DNA of 64,000 nucleotides, taken from Schizochytrium sp. CCTCC M209059 (lineage: Eukaryota > Sar > Bigyra > Thraustochytrida > Thraustochytriidae). The stretch covers positions 163,201 to 227,200 of the forward strand of contig KN805383.1 in assembly GCA_000818945.1 (NCBI GenBank), given 5' to 3'. Under the pieces are notes generated by a model. The model saw only the letters and a program-made list of their open reading frames with translations, did not search any database and had not been told where the DNA came from. Below are positions 14,201-25,100 of the stretch, piece by piece. Positions within the stretch are counted from its first letter, which is position 1; each line of letters starts with the position of its first letter. A program made the position numbers and the translations under genes.

Positions 14201-17200
14201 CAGCCACCACAAAATACGGGCGGTCTCTTTGGGGCTTCGTCCCCTTCTACACCACCACAAGGTTCTCCATTTGACAATTTCCAACCACCTCAAGGCGCAC
14301 CGGCTGATTTCTCGCAACAGCCCCATGGCTCTCAGTCGTCGCCCAATCCGCCACCTCAAGACAACTTATCTGCAGAAACCCATTCTCCGCAAGATGCCGG
14401 CAGCTTCTTTGGGGCTGCGTTCCAAGCACCTCCTCCGCAGGACGCTGCTTTCGAAGAAGCTCAACCGCGTCGGGGTGCGGCTGACCTCTTTGAGGGGGGT
14501 AATGCCACTCCCCAAGATGGCATGTTTGACGCTTCTTCTCTGGACGAGGCGGCACAGGACGCAAGCAATCTGGTTGCAGCGCCTTCATCCCTACCCCCAG
14601 ACAATGCATTTGCGTCCAGTGAAGTGCCCCATGATGCGGTAATGTCATCTCAAGCTCCTGGCGCTGACGTTGGCGGGGAAAATTTGACATCCCCATCGCC
14701 CGATGGAGACAAGGAAATTACGTCAGGCTCGCCTCTTCCGAAAGCGCCGCCTCAAGAGGGCTTTGGAGGGCTTATGCCTGATGCAAGCCCTGTGCAAACT
14801 TCAGAGGAGGTCCAAGAGACATCTGATCATTTTGGCAGTGGCGAGGAGCAGAGCCTCGCGGAGCCCACCGCTTCGCCTGGCGCTTCGCCTGGTGCGCCGC
14901 CTGGTCACGGCGGTGGTCTTTTCGTGGATACACCAGGTGAGGATGTGACGGGCACTGCAGAAGGGCTGTTTGCGAGCCCTTCGAACGGCGGCGCTCTTGC
15001 GGCTGGATCGCCAAACACCCCAAATGCCGAAGGCCTCTTTGGCTCAAGTAGCAGTTCGGATCTTTTTGCGGACGGCGCAGACGATAGTGCGAACCTCTTT
15101 GATCGGAGTCCGACGAAGGCACGTGCATCGGGACAAGAGGCATTTGGCGGCGAACCCAGTCAGTTCTACCAAGGTCACCCGCAGGAAGTGCCACAGCAGC
15201 ACTATCAGCAGTCGGGTTACGCCCCCAACCAGCAACAATATCCGCCTTCGCAGTATCATCAGCAAGACTATGCCTACCAAGGGCAACAACAGGACCAAAT
15301 GTACTACCAAGATCAGCAGAGTATGCCGATCGACGACGCTCGCCCGCGCCAGGGTTCTTTACAGTCATTCGGATCTGGTCATTACAGTCAGCAAAACACG
15401 TTCGAGGCCCCTGCAATGCAGAATTCCCCTCAAAGCCATCCCTCGCGTCGCGAGTCGGTCACGTCTGGCGCGTCGCGAATGAGTCAACATGCGCATATGG
15501 CGTTTCCACAGCCCCAGCCCATGTATCCTCCTTCAGGGGATCTTGGCTCTGACAGATTCTCGCAGCCTTCAACGGGGACCGTGAATACAAATACAGCGCA
15601 AGACTATTCGCAAAGCCAGCCTGACGGGGTGAACCCAGAGGATGCGCAGGTCTATGCCATGAATACAGGCGGATGGGAGCAGGACCCGCAAGCCCCGTTG
15701 GGTGCTGCCGAGGCCATCTCTCCGGGCAATGAGTTTAGTCTGAGCTTTCAACAGGATGAACCTCAGCAGCAGTCGCAGCAGCAGCAGCAGCAAGATGATC
15801 AAGCAGGACATCATGTTGGTGGACTGCCCGACATGAGGCAGCTCGACCCAACTCTCTTGGCTGGCAGAGTGGTCGCACCGCGGCGCATGAGCGGGTCATC
15901 GAACTTTAGTAGCGCAACAGGAACATCGCGACCGCTCCCCTCGATGCCAGACAATCCGGTTGTAGGTTTCGGCAACATTCGTCGCCAAGACGGACGCAGG
16001 CCGCACGCTCTCGCCATCTGGGGCTTTGGAGGTCGTTTAGTCACCATGTTTCCGCAACGGCGACGACGTCTTGGATCGTTTACGGATCAAGGCCTTGCGG
16101 ACACTCGCCAGGCGAAGAGCTCGTCGCTGGGACAAGAGAGCGACGCGGGCAAGCAAACGCATGAAAAGCAAGCGGAAAGTCTTGTGCAGAGCAAGCTTCG
16201 TCAGGGACGGGTTCAGATCTTCAGCTTGGCAGATCTCGCGGCGGTGAGCCCCTCGGCCTGGCTCGTCAACCGCCAAATTCGATTTCCCGGCCCGCTCGTT
16301 GCTCTGCCGCCCGGTAGCGCGCCGGTTGACCATCGACTTGTGGCCGACTTTCTTCAACGCGAAATTGACGCGCATGCCCCCGATAATAATGGGGCCTTCA
16401 TCAGCAAGCTTCTTTGGCAAGTGATCCAGCTTTTTCTGCGGGGAGAAGGTGATTTGCAAGGAAAAGACGTACTTGCTGACCTTCTTGGCGTGCTCCGCGC
16501 GCCTGCACCCTCGGCGCAGACGATTCAAGCAGAGGCAAAGGCTGAGGCTGATGGAGACCAGCATGCCGGTGAAACGGGGGCCGATGTTGTTGATGATGAG
16601 GCTGATGAGGCTGAAAAGGACAAGGGCGATGAGGACGACAAGGGTGAAGAGGACATCGCGAGTACTGTACCCGCCATTCCGGGCTCGATCGCTTTCAAGA
16701 CGTCAAGTTACCTCTCTGACGAGGCGGCTAGGTCTGCCATGATGGATATCGAGGCCATGCTAGAGGCTGGCGACCGCGAAGGAGCCGTAGTGCGCGCTAT
16801 TGAGAGCGAACTATGGGCCCAGGCGCTCATCATCAGCAACTTTGTGAGCGTAGCCGCCTATCGCCGCGTCGTAGAACGCTTCGTGCACGCTACGATGCCT
16901 CGCAACTCGCAGTCGCACGCACTCTTTCTTCTTTTTGCAGGTCTTGGCGAGAAAGCGCTTGCATTGGACACCGAAGGGGCCTCTGCCGACAACGCTTCGC
17001 CTCCGCTGCAGGACACGTGGCGTCGAACACTAAGCGCGATTCTGGCAAATCGGACCCCGGGCGACACAGAGCTGATTACGTCTCTCGGAGACCGACTGTG
17101 GTCGGATTTAGGTGATGCCAAGGCGGCGCACATTTGCTACCTTGCTGCTGGTGTGCCACTCAACTCCACGAGTGGGTCACGTATGATTCTTGTGGGCGGA

Positions 17201-18823
17201 GATCACAAGTCTTGCAAGTCGCATCGCCTCTTTGTGACGCCAGAAACGATTGAGCGCACGGAACTTTACCTCTATGGTCTGAGCTCACGCCATTCGTTTT
17301 ATCGCTTTGACGGTTTCCACCCCTATCGTCTCGTGTATGCCATGTGGCTTGCAGACTTGGGTGCGGTGAAGCAAGCGTACGCCTGGGTGAGGTCGATTCA
17401 GGAGGTCATCAAGGCACGATCGCCGAGCAAGCGCTCGTCGTCTTCCTCGAGTGTTGGGGGAAGTCCCCGTCGCTCGGGTCCATTTCCTCATGCTTTTCAG
17501 CGTCAGCTCAAGATCTTTGCGGACCGGCTCATGACGAGTGAGGCCAAGGCGCTCGGTCTTCCTGAGCAAATGCAGCAGAGCGAGGACTCGAGCTGGATCC
17601 CGTTGCGCCTTTCCTCGCTTTGGAGAAAATCTTCAAAGCACCCAGGACAGCAGCAGCTACCTCCCCAAGATCCTCTTGGCGGGCCACCTGCTGGACAGGC
17701 GCCGACACAATGGAATCCGAATGGGCCTCGCGTGGACACCGGAGTCAACAACAACAGTAACAACAACGCTCCTGAGAGCGGTAATGGCCCACAGCCCCCA
17801 ATGATGATGCCGCCAGCGGCGGCATCATCATCCGGCCCCTTCGGACATGAGCCTCCTTCTGCCATGAGCAGTGTTGGGGGAGGCGATCAGCCCACCATAG
17901 CGGGTGGGCTTCCTCCGCTGCACCCAAGTGGAATGGCCCCCGGTGGCGAAGGCAATAATGCGGTCGGCACCCCAAGTCTTGGCGGGGCCAGCAGCAACAA
18001 CAACAATCGTGAAGAGAGCAGCGTGGGATCTGGATCAGCTTCTCAGAACCAAAAGAAGGAGACAATGGGGAACGCCAAGGCGAAGGAGGGTGACGAAGTC
18101 AAGGCCACCGAGGGTGGCTGGGGCTTGACGTCCTGGATGAAGAAGGTGCTTCCCAAGAGCAATGTGAAAAAGGGTACCACCGGCAACAAACTCGATGCGT
18201 ACTATGACAAAAAGCTAGGCAAATGGATCTTTCCAGGTGACGACCCGAACGCAGGCCCAACGGCACCGGCAGCGCCTCCAAAGATGGAGGAGTTGCGGCC
18301 TTCGAGCGCGCCTGCAAGCGGCGATGGCCCTGCTGCGCCTTCAGGTCCACCGCAGTACAGCGCCGGAGTTGGATTTCGACGTGGAAACACGAAGTCAAGG
18401 TATGTCGACTCGTTCGCTCAAAGTGGGCTCATGTCAGAGACGCCAAGACCCGATACTGCTCCCGGCAATAGCGGGCTGGGTGCCCCACCAACCCCACTGC
18501 AGCAGATGATGATGCCTCCTGGAGCCAGCAATCCAATGATGCCGCCCCAAGTCGGAAGCTTTCCGCCAGGTCCCAGTGGGCTGGGTGGACCCGGGGGTGG
18601 TCCTCCGAAATTTAGCGTCTTCAAGCCGCCGCCTGCCCCTGTGGCCGAGGAGCCCTCGGCTGGCGATACGGACCCTGCCGGTCCCGAGGCCATGAATGAT
18701 GATAGTGCACGGGCGGGTGACTTGGCAGCGCAAGGAGGAGATGGTGCATCAGAAGGGCCGATGGCACCACCACCACCACCATCACAGCTATCAACGCCGC
18801 CTCCTCCCGCCATGGCGGAATAG
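11244..18823 (+). CDS. SEC16: Sec16, COPII scaffold at ER exit sites (frameshifted in a repeat array)
   Basis: Large scaffold that organises COPII coat assembly on the ER. The first segment reads from MAQEGWLDDS for about 830 codons: acidic, Ser/Pro-rich, disordered, then a 27-residue repeat (GGLFGASSPSxPPQ...). At about 13734 one repeat has lost 16 nt and the frame shifts. The downstream frame is open continuously to 18823 and carries everything conserved. This includes the central conserved domain entry (HALAIWGFGGRLVTMFP, near 16000). It also includes the helical ACE1-type domain (about 16680-17420: REGAVVRAIESELWAQALIISN, then CYLAAG, SSRHSFYRFDGFHPYRLVYA). Last is the C-terminal WGLTSWMKK...LGKWIFPG motif near 18118-18235. 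Without the shift the protein would be about 2,525 residues. If the shift is real, a Met at 14522 could yield a 1,433-residue form with both conserved domains. Confidence 0.93.
13200..14265 (+). repeat. 81/162-bp coding tandem repeat in Sec16
   Basis: The basic unit is 81 bp (27 residues, GGLFGASSPSAPPQDSxFDDAQPPQNA type). Two alternating variants make a 162-bp higher-order period: an anchor in EEPHSAS occurs at 13251, 13413 and 13575. The next full anchor is at 13883, which is 2 x 162 minus 16 and shows a 16-nt deletion in the intervening copy. The following anchor at 14126 is 243 bp (1.5 periods) further on. Confidence 0.92.
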
Positions 18824-19385
18824 AGTGTGAGCACTTGTACAAGAATACTTGGTTCAAGAACAAACGCAAATGTTTTATGTTTTGATGACAGTTTCCGGGA
18901 GTTACCTATATGCAGCCCACTTGGGGGAAAGGGAAAAAGGAAAAGAGTATACTAGAATACATTCATGCATGCATGATTTGCCCATGTACAAGAGAGTCGA
19001 CACTTGGACAGCATGGCGGTGAGAGTCAGGGAAGATGAGTTCCACGATTCGCAGGTAGTGCGATTGACATCATTTTGACTCGAGCTCAGGCAGCAAAAGG
19101 GTGCTTGTCCACCATTTAATTAAAAACAAAGTCTTGAGCACAGACGTGTCAAGAGGCCCAGCATGAGCGCCGCACAATACGATCACGCGGTCAGTTCTCT
19201 TGCAAATGTTGTGGTTGACGAGACGCCCGAAGAAAACAGTGATTCTGCTTGACGTCAATGAGCGATGTCGTCATGATGACAAGCAATTGACGCTGACGCT
19301 TGTCCACGATAGCAATGGACGCTTAAGCACAGACACATTTAGATGACAAGCATGAGCAATAACGTGGTATTGGTGCATCGAGTCT
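18824..19385 (-). pseudogene. Two decayed partial copies of the Asterix gene 3' part
   Basis: Behind the intact Asterix gene, about 19200-19356 matches its last ~170 bp with many substitutions and small gaps (shared words TGTTGTGGTTGACGAGA, GCTTGACGTCA, CTTGTCCACG/CTCGTCCACG). A further fragment at about 19058-19172 matches only the internal part (shared AGGCAGCAAA, CTTGTCCAC, AAGAGGCCCA, CATGAG). Neither keeps the frame, so both are relics of tandem partial duplication. The rest of the interval (18824-19057) is Sec16 3' flank with nothing recognisable. Confidence 0.75.
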
Positions 19386-19715
19386 TCACTCGCTGGTGTT
19401 GTGGTTGACGAGAAGCCCGAACAGTACACAGGAAAGCGTGCATATGTTTTGCTTGACGTCAGCGTGCGAGGCCTTCATGTTGACAAGCGAGCTAAGGCAG
19501 CAAAGAACGCTCGTCCACGCTAGCATCGGACTCTTGAGCAGATACGCCAAGAGGCCCAACATGAGTGACAGCAAAGACATGTAGTCTGGCGGGAGTTGAT
19601 CCATATCCAGAGGTACCTCTCTCCAGGCGCGAACGGCTGAGCCGCCTCTTCGAGGGTCGTCCTCGCCATCTTTCAGCGGTCCGCGCAGGTCTTCGCGCCC
19701 GGCTTCCGCGGCCAT
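19386..19715 (-). CDS. Asterix (WDR83OS-like), PAT complex subunit
   Basis: A 109-residue small membrane protein close to the usual ~106 residues of Asterix. With CCDC47 it forms the ER PAT complex, which shields transmembrane segments of nascent multipass proteins. The family signature is clear: an N-terminal soluble part with DDPRRG, then PPDYMSLLSLMLGLLAYLL (human DYMNLLGMIFSMCGLML), then a second hydrophobic segment AWTSVLCCLSSLVNMKASHADVKQ and a third, CTLSCVLFGLLVN. The Met at 19715 (MAAEAGRED) was chosen because it gives family length; the longer frame from 19799 adds a basic, non-conserved leader. The gene is convergent with Sec16 and divergent from the ankyrin gene. Two decayed copies of its 3' half lie downstream. 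Confidence 0.87.
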   Translation of the reverse strand: MAAEAGREDLRGPLKDGEDDPRRGGSAVRAWREVPLDMDQLPPDYMSLLSLMLGLLAYLLKSPMLAWTSVLCCLSSLVNMKASHADVKQNICTLSCVLFGLLVNHNTSE

Positions 19716-20105
19716 GGCGCCGATGGTCGCAAAGAAGAAGCACCGGGCGCCCTGCTCTGGCTTGTGCTTCTTCCTCTTCTCGAATTGGTTTTCATTCACA
19801 TGAATAAAAAACTTGTTGTCACGGTTGTTGTTGAAGGAAAAAAAGAAAAAGAAAAAGGAAAAGGCCTAATTGCCCGTTGAGCTAGACCAGGCCGGGGCAG
19901 ACTGCTCGATGATCAATCACGCCGTGACGGTGAGCATCCTTTCTGGGACAACCGTCCGTCAAAGCATTTTGCTTATAACTCTCACGTGTGCAAGCGTACC
20001 GACGACGCGACTGTGCGCAGGCGCTCACAGCGCGAAGCCCTTATCGGAGAAGGTGGACGAGTGCGCCAACTTTCGCGTAAATCGAAGACGCTTTTTCGGT
20101 GTACA

Positions 20106-20936
20106 ATGGCCGAGCGTGGAGCCCACGAGGCAACAACAAGTGCTGACGCCGGACAGAATGGTAAACGTGGACCCAACAATCAAGAAGAGGCAAAAGAAGA
20201 AGCAAAAAAGAGAATGAAGGGGACGCGCATGGGTATTGCTGGTGGTAAGCACGCCAGCTCAGCATTGATGCACGGCGAAGACCTCGACGATGATGATGAC
20301 AATGCATTTAGTCTGGCATATGACGACGGCGTGCTTCCCGGACACGTTCCTCTTCGAGAGCAGGTCCCCGAACTGGATCATAAACTGCTTCCGAAGCTGC
20401 ATGTTGCTGCCAGAGAGGGGAAGCCAGCTCTGGTGGCAGCGATCCTTAAAATGGAAGTGGAGGATGTGAATTGTGTTGACCCTGCGCACCAGACGGCGCT
20501 ACACTTTGCGTGCGGTGCTCGGATAGGCCCGCTTGGTGAAGATCCGATCTTGGAAGTCGTCCGGATGCTCATGCAGGGTGGAGCGAACGCCAACAAAAAG
20601 GACGCCACAGGGTCGACACCGCTGCACAATGCAGTCCGTAGTGGGCGCATGGAGGTCGTCCGACAACTGCTTGCGTGGAAGGGGAGTCACAAGGTCAATG
20701 TTCACGTGTCAGATGTTTTCATGGACACACCGCTACATTTAGCAGTCAAGCTGCGACGCGTGGAAATCGTCAAGATTCTTCTCGAGCATGGTGCGAGTGT
20801 GGCGGTCTTGAATCTGGACAACATGACGCCGCCATACATTGCGAGAGAGCTCAACTTTACAGAGCTTATCGACGTTTTTATGACGGTGTCAAACGCACAA
20901 CGGCTGAGGCGCATTGGAAGTCTAACGATGCAGTGA
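20106..20936 (+). CDS. Ankyrin-repeat protein
   Basis: A 276-residue protein from the Met at 20106 (MAERGAHEA); the in-frame Met at 19986 precedes it by a basic, leader-like stretch. The N-terminal ~85 residues are charged, with an acidic DDDDD run. About four to five ankyrin repeats follow (about residues 90-260), with typical cores LHVAAREGKPALVAAIL, TALHFACG, STPLHNAVRSGRMEVVRQLLAWKG, DTPLHLAVKLRRVEIVKILLEHGASV and a degenerate last repeat. There is no catalytic domain, so it is probably a protein-binding adaptor of unknown partner. It is divergent from Asterix across 390 bp and convergent with the polysaccharide deacetylase gene, only about 120 bp away. Confidence 0.85.
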   Translation: MAERGAHEATTSADAGQNGKRGPNNQEEAKEEAKKRMKGTRMGIAGGKHASSALMHGEDLDDDDDNAFSLAYDDGVLPGHVPLREQVPELDHKLLPKLHVAAREGKPALVAAILKMEVEDVNCVDPAHQTALHFACGARIGPLGEDPILEVVRMLMQGGANANKKDATGSTPLHNAVRSGRMEVVRQLLAWKGSHKVNVHVSDVFMDTPLHLAVKLRRVEIVKILLEHGASVAVLNLDNMTPPYIARELNFTELIDVFMTVSNAQRLRRIGSLTMQ

Positions 20937-21054
20937 ACGAACAATAGAAGAAATGAAGGTATCCACAGAAGCATGCGTGAGAGTTTTGGAAACACCATCA
21001 GCTAGCAAACTAATTGGCAAGCAGAGGAGTTGCCAAGGGGCTTCAGCAACTGTG

Positions 21055-22158
21055 TCAAAAAACAGGAGCCGTACCAACACGCGGGTCACTCGCGCCTGTC
21101 GTGTCGAGATTGGGAGACATGTCGCAGAGACGCTGCACGGAGACGTCCAGGTCGTCCCAATGCGCGAGAAGTCGCGTGAGGATTGGCAAGGTTTGTTTAC
21201 GAGAGTTCTTGTTTGGGACGTGGAAGACGACGATGCTGCCCGCTTTGACGTGGCGCTGCACAAAGCGCTCGTGAAATGAAATAGCAGAGGGACGCGGAGG
21301 GTCGATGCGCCCCCCAATGGCCGCATCATTGCTAAAAACGTCACCTAGCGCAACATAGTAGTCCTCTTCGACGAGAACGTTCATCATGGCGTTGCTGAGG
21401 CGGCCGTGCGGGGGCCGAAACCATCGGCGGTTCGTTCGCGTCGGTCCGAAGCGATGCGGGTCGAAGCGCGCGAGAACGTCCTCCGCTTTGCGGAGCTCGA
21501 CTCGGAACGCCTCAGCGCTCAAGCGATGGTACGGCTTATCTTCTGGCATGTGGTTGCCAATTTCGTGGCCTGCGTCCACAATGCGTTGCATCGTTCGTTC
21601 GAGCTCCGCGTTGCGGACGAACGAGGTCGTGATAAAGAAAGTGACGCGAATCTGGTTTTCTTCGAGGAGGTCGAGCAAGCCCAGCATTTCTTTGGGCGAG
21701 TCGCCAGGTGCGTCGTCCACGGTGAGAACGATATCCTGTTCGAGGGTGGGAAATCGCCAAAAGCATCTACGATGGCCAATGCTTGAGCGCATCCAGGGCC
21801 GCGCGACCACGAGGAGATCGTCGAGCGCGGCGCCCCAAAAGGTCCATAGCGCACGCAGGAAGAATTGGCTTTTCCCCTTGAGCCATTCCTCCACGCGCAT
21901 GCCCACATAGAGAATGGGTACGACGACGATGGCGACGAGCGCGAAGAGTACCACGCGCATGTGCGCCCCCGCGCACGACGGCTGCTGCGTGCTCAGCTTC
22001 GGCGCCGCGACGGCCACCAGGTCCCGCTCGGCGGTCCCCGCCGCGGCGCCCGCGGCTGCCGCCGGTCTTGCATCGTCGCTGCTGCCGCCGCCGCCGCCGC
22101 CGCCATGGACCGACGAGGACGACGCGCCCCGCTCGACGTCGATCGCCCCGCCCAGCAT
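21055..22158 (-). CDS. Membrane-anchored polysaccharide deacetylase (NodB/CE4 family)
   Basis: A 367-residue predicted type II membrane protein. A low-complexity cytosolic segment (poly-Gly/Ala) leads into one hydrophobic helix (RVVLFALVAIVVVPILYVGM, about residues 67-86), then a NodB-homology domain. Visible motifs are TVDDAPG (two Asp of motif 1), GHEIGNHMPED (motif 2), RWFRPPHGRLS (motif 3) and VVFHVPN (motif 5). In typical CE4 enzymes motif 2 supplies two metal-binding His (HxxxH); here the second position is Asp (HMPED). The enzyme probably removes acetyl groups from chitin-like or other amino-sugar polymers in the secretory pathway, but the substrate is unknown. The Met at 22158 was chosen; an upstream Met (22290) adds an Arg-rich non-conserved leader. 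Confidence 0.85.
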   Translation of the reverse strand: MLGGAIDVERGASSSSVHGGGGGGGSSDDARPAAAAGAAAGTAERDLVAVAAPKLSTQQPSCAGAHMRVVLFALVAIVVVPILYVGMRVEEWLKGKSQFFLRALWTFWGAALDDLLVVARPWMRSSIGHRRCFWRFPTLEQDIVLTVDDAPGDSPKEMLGLLDLLEENQIRVTFFITTSFVRNAELERTMQRIVDAGHEIGNHMPEDKPYHRLSAEAFRVELRKAEDVLARFDPHRFGPTRTNRRWFRPPHGRLSNAMMNVLVEEDYYVALGDVFSNDAAIGGRIDPPRPSAISFHERFVQRHVKAGSIVVFHVPNKNSRKQTLPILTRLLAHWDDLDVSVQRLCDMSPNLDTTGASDPRVGTAPVF

Positions 22159-25100
22159 CGCGCTGCGCGCGGGCCCGGTCCGTGGTCGATGCCGCTCTGC
22201 TGCTGGTCCTTTTCTGCCACGCGCTCGTTCCACTCCTAGCCCACCTTGAACGATTATCAGCCTCGCCAAACAGTAGAGAATACTTGCCACACAATGGAAA
22301 GAAAACGATCCTCACACTGCCAAAGCGCGAGAGAGAAAGATTAAGGAAATGGCACGGGGACGTATCTTTTCTGTCCCGGATCTCTCGAACCTCCTTGTGA
22401 TGATATGATGACATGCACGCGCTGTGTCATCGCTCGCGAAGGGAGCGACATGCGCGACATGCGCGCCTTGCGCCTTGTGTCTTGTGTCTTGCGCCTTGCG
22501 CCTTGCGAGCGGCCGCCTCTTCTCTCCCGGCGCCTATCTTCCGCGCGTTGGTCGCTCTGCGTGCGTGCGAGCGTTGATCGACCGCGCCCCATCAATGGTT
22601 GGCAAAAAAAATCGCTCGCAACAGCAAAAAGCTGCCTCGCTCGCAGACCTCCCCCCTCGCTCGCCGTCCCTCGCAGACCCTGGGAGCTCGCGCAGGCCTC
22701 GCGCCGCCGCCCCTTCCCGCGCGCCTCTCCGTAGCGCCGGCCAGGTCTCCTCCGCGAGCGACCTTGCCGCGCGGGCTCGAGGCGGCGTGCAACATGCGAC
22801 GCTGCAATGCCATCATGCCGTGCCGTGCCATGCCAAGCCATGCCATGCCAAGCCGCTCCGAGCCGCTCCGAGCCGCACCGCGTCCGGGCCGCGCGGCTGC
22901 GGCCCGCGTGCGGGAGGGGCCGTGCGCGCGGGCGCAGGATCATTTCGGGTCAGGGATCAAGAGCAGGCTGCCGAGGCCTGTGTGCCGCAGCTAGCTCGAA
23001 AAGTTCACCGCGCTCTCCCTGTTCAGGCCGCGCCTCCAAGCCGCACGCATGCTCCGTGCCGCCGCGACGCGCTGCGGCCCTTCGCGACGCAGCGCAGCGC
23101 GACGCAGCGCAGCGCGACGCGACGGCTCTGCCTCCGCGCGGCGCTTCCAGGAGAAGTCGCAGGCAACGCGCCGCGAGGGCCGGGCCGGCTCGGGTCGGGT
23201 CCTCGCTCGCGTCCCATGCGCTGCCGGCAGGCATGAAGGCCAGCAACGACGTCGAAGCGCTGCGTTATTGACGGCTTCGCGCACTCGGAGAAGGGCGGGG
23301 GAGAGCCAGGTATCATGAAGGGTGGGCTGCTGTGCTGTGTTGACCGCTTGACAGCCAGACAAAGCTGCGCGAGACGATGGGGACGTCTGCCATTCTTCAC
23401 GAGCACGTCTGTAAGTTTATCTGTCTGTCTGTCTGTCAGTCTGTCTGTCAGTCTCTCTGTCTGTTTGCACTGCACCGCAAAGCACCGCACCGCACCGCAC
23501 TGCACCGCACTGTGCTGCACTGTACTGCACTGCACGGGCCATAAGCGTCACCTGGTTGGCTGCCAGGCCGGCTAGCACAGCCGGTGTTGGACTCGGGAGA
23601 CAAAGCTCGGCATCATTTCCTTGATTGGAAATTATATACAAGCACCCACTGAGATGGGGGAAAGATGCGAGAATGGTGAGACAGAAAGTCAAGATCAGCA
23701 GCCGTTGCCAGCTAGCTAGCTGCCTGAATCTCCAGGAACAAGAGGATGAGGATGGAACAAGAGATGCTCCTGTGCCTGGAGTTCTTGAGGCTGTTCTTTT
23801 GCCTGTGCCCGTCGAATCGATCGCAATGGTGAATGTGATTGCACTCGATTGGATCGAATCGATTTGGACGAATGATTCGAGTTAGTTTTCTTGTTCGCTC
23901 GCGTGCTTGCTTGTTCGCCAGTTCTTTGCTTGCTGATATATACTTGCCTTGAAGAAAGTGCAGAGATGTTGCTGCGATTGATAACTTCAAGGTCATGAGA
24001 AGCCAAGAACTCTGCGCTTGCCTGTTTGTGCGAGACATCATACAGTACAAGTTAGCATTTTTACTTCTTCTCAGTCAAAGCTCGCAGCAAGCTGACGCAA
24101 ACATGCAACTGACCAAGCACCATGCAACATCGCTCGGGCGCTGAAAGAAACGAACAAAGTTGATGCACATGATCACCCACTTAGCAACCACTGCCCGCTC
24201 GCTCGCTCGCTCGCTCGCAAGCAAGCAAGCAAGCAAGCAAGCAAAATACCCTCTCTCACTGTCAGCTGGCTGCAGCAACATCCCTCCCCGGCTGGTCGCA
24301 CGCTTGTTTCGTCTCGACAGCGACTAGCCATGCTTTTCCAATGCGAGGCGTGTCAACCCGACGCCGCACAGTGTACGCGTGAGTGCGGCCAAGCTTGGGC
24401 CACTGGCAGGGGCCGTCTCGGTCCACCGTCCACCGGCTGGCTGATGCCCGCGGCCCCGAGCTGTGTGGTGTGCGTCTCGCTCTCCTCTGCGCTCGGTGCC
24501 AGGCATCCCCGCCCTCTCTCTGCCAGCAACTTTCTACTTGGGCCAGCCCAGCCCAGCCCCGCTCAACTTCGACCGACACAGCCAGCCGCCCGCATCAGCG
24601 TTCGAGGCGCGCGAGGTAGCCCGGCCCTGCCCGCCCTGCCCGCCTCGCTCGCGCTCTCCGCTCCTGCCGCCCGCTTCGATGCCAGCCAGCCGGCCAGACG
24701 AGGCGAGACGAGGCGAGGCGAGACGAGACGAGACGAGACGAGGCGAGAGGAGCCGAGACGGGATGAGACAAGAGACGAGACGAGACGAGACGAGATGTGA
24801 GAGACGGCACCCGTCCTTCCTGCCATGCCAAGCCATGCCGTGCCAAGCATGCGCCAGTCAGCGAGCCGACCACCTTTCTCCGCGTGCTGTTTCTTCGCCG
24901 GCCTGGGAGTTCTTACAGCCTCCCCCGCGCGCAGAGCAGACTCGGCTTGCTGGCCGCGCGAAGCTCAAGCCGCGTGTTGCAGCCGCTCCAAGCCGAAGCA
25001 GGCAGCCCCGTTTCTCCCTTTCCTACTACTACCACGAGGCCATTCGGACTTGCACGCAGGGCGATGCAACAAGACAAATGGCAAGTCGTGGCAACGGCAA

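Noticed and set aside
13315..14210. Several minus-strand frames across the Sec16 repeat array
   Set aside because: All are periodic copies of the same 81-bp unit read in antisense and have no independent coding signature.
13200..14265. CRISPR-like regularly spaced repeats
   Set aside because: Repeats are contiguous and in-frame coding units of Sec16, with no unique spacers; the genome is eukaryotic.
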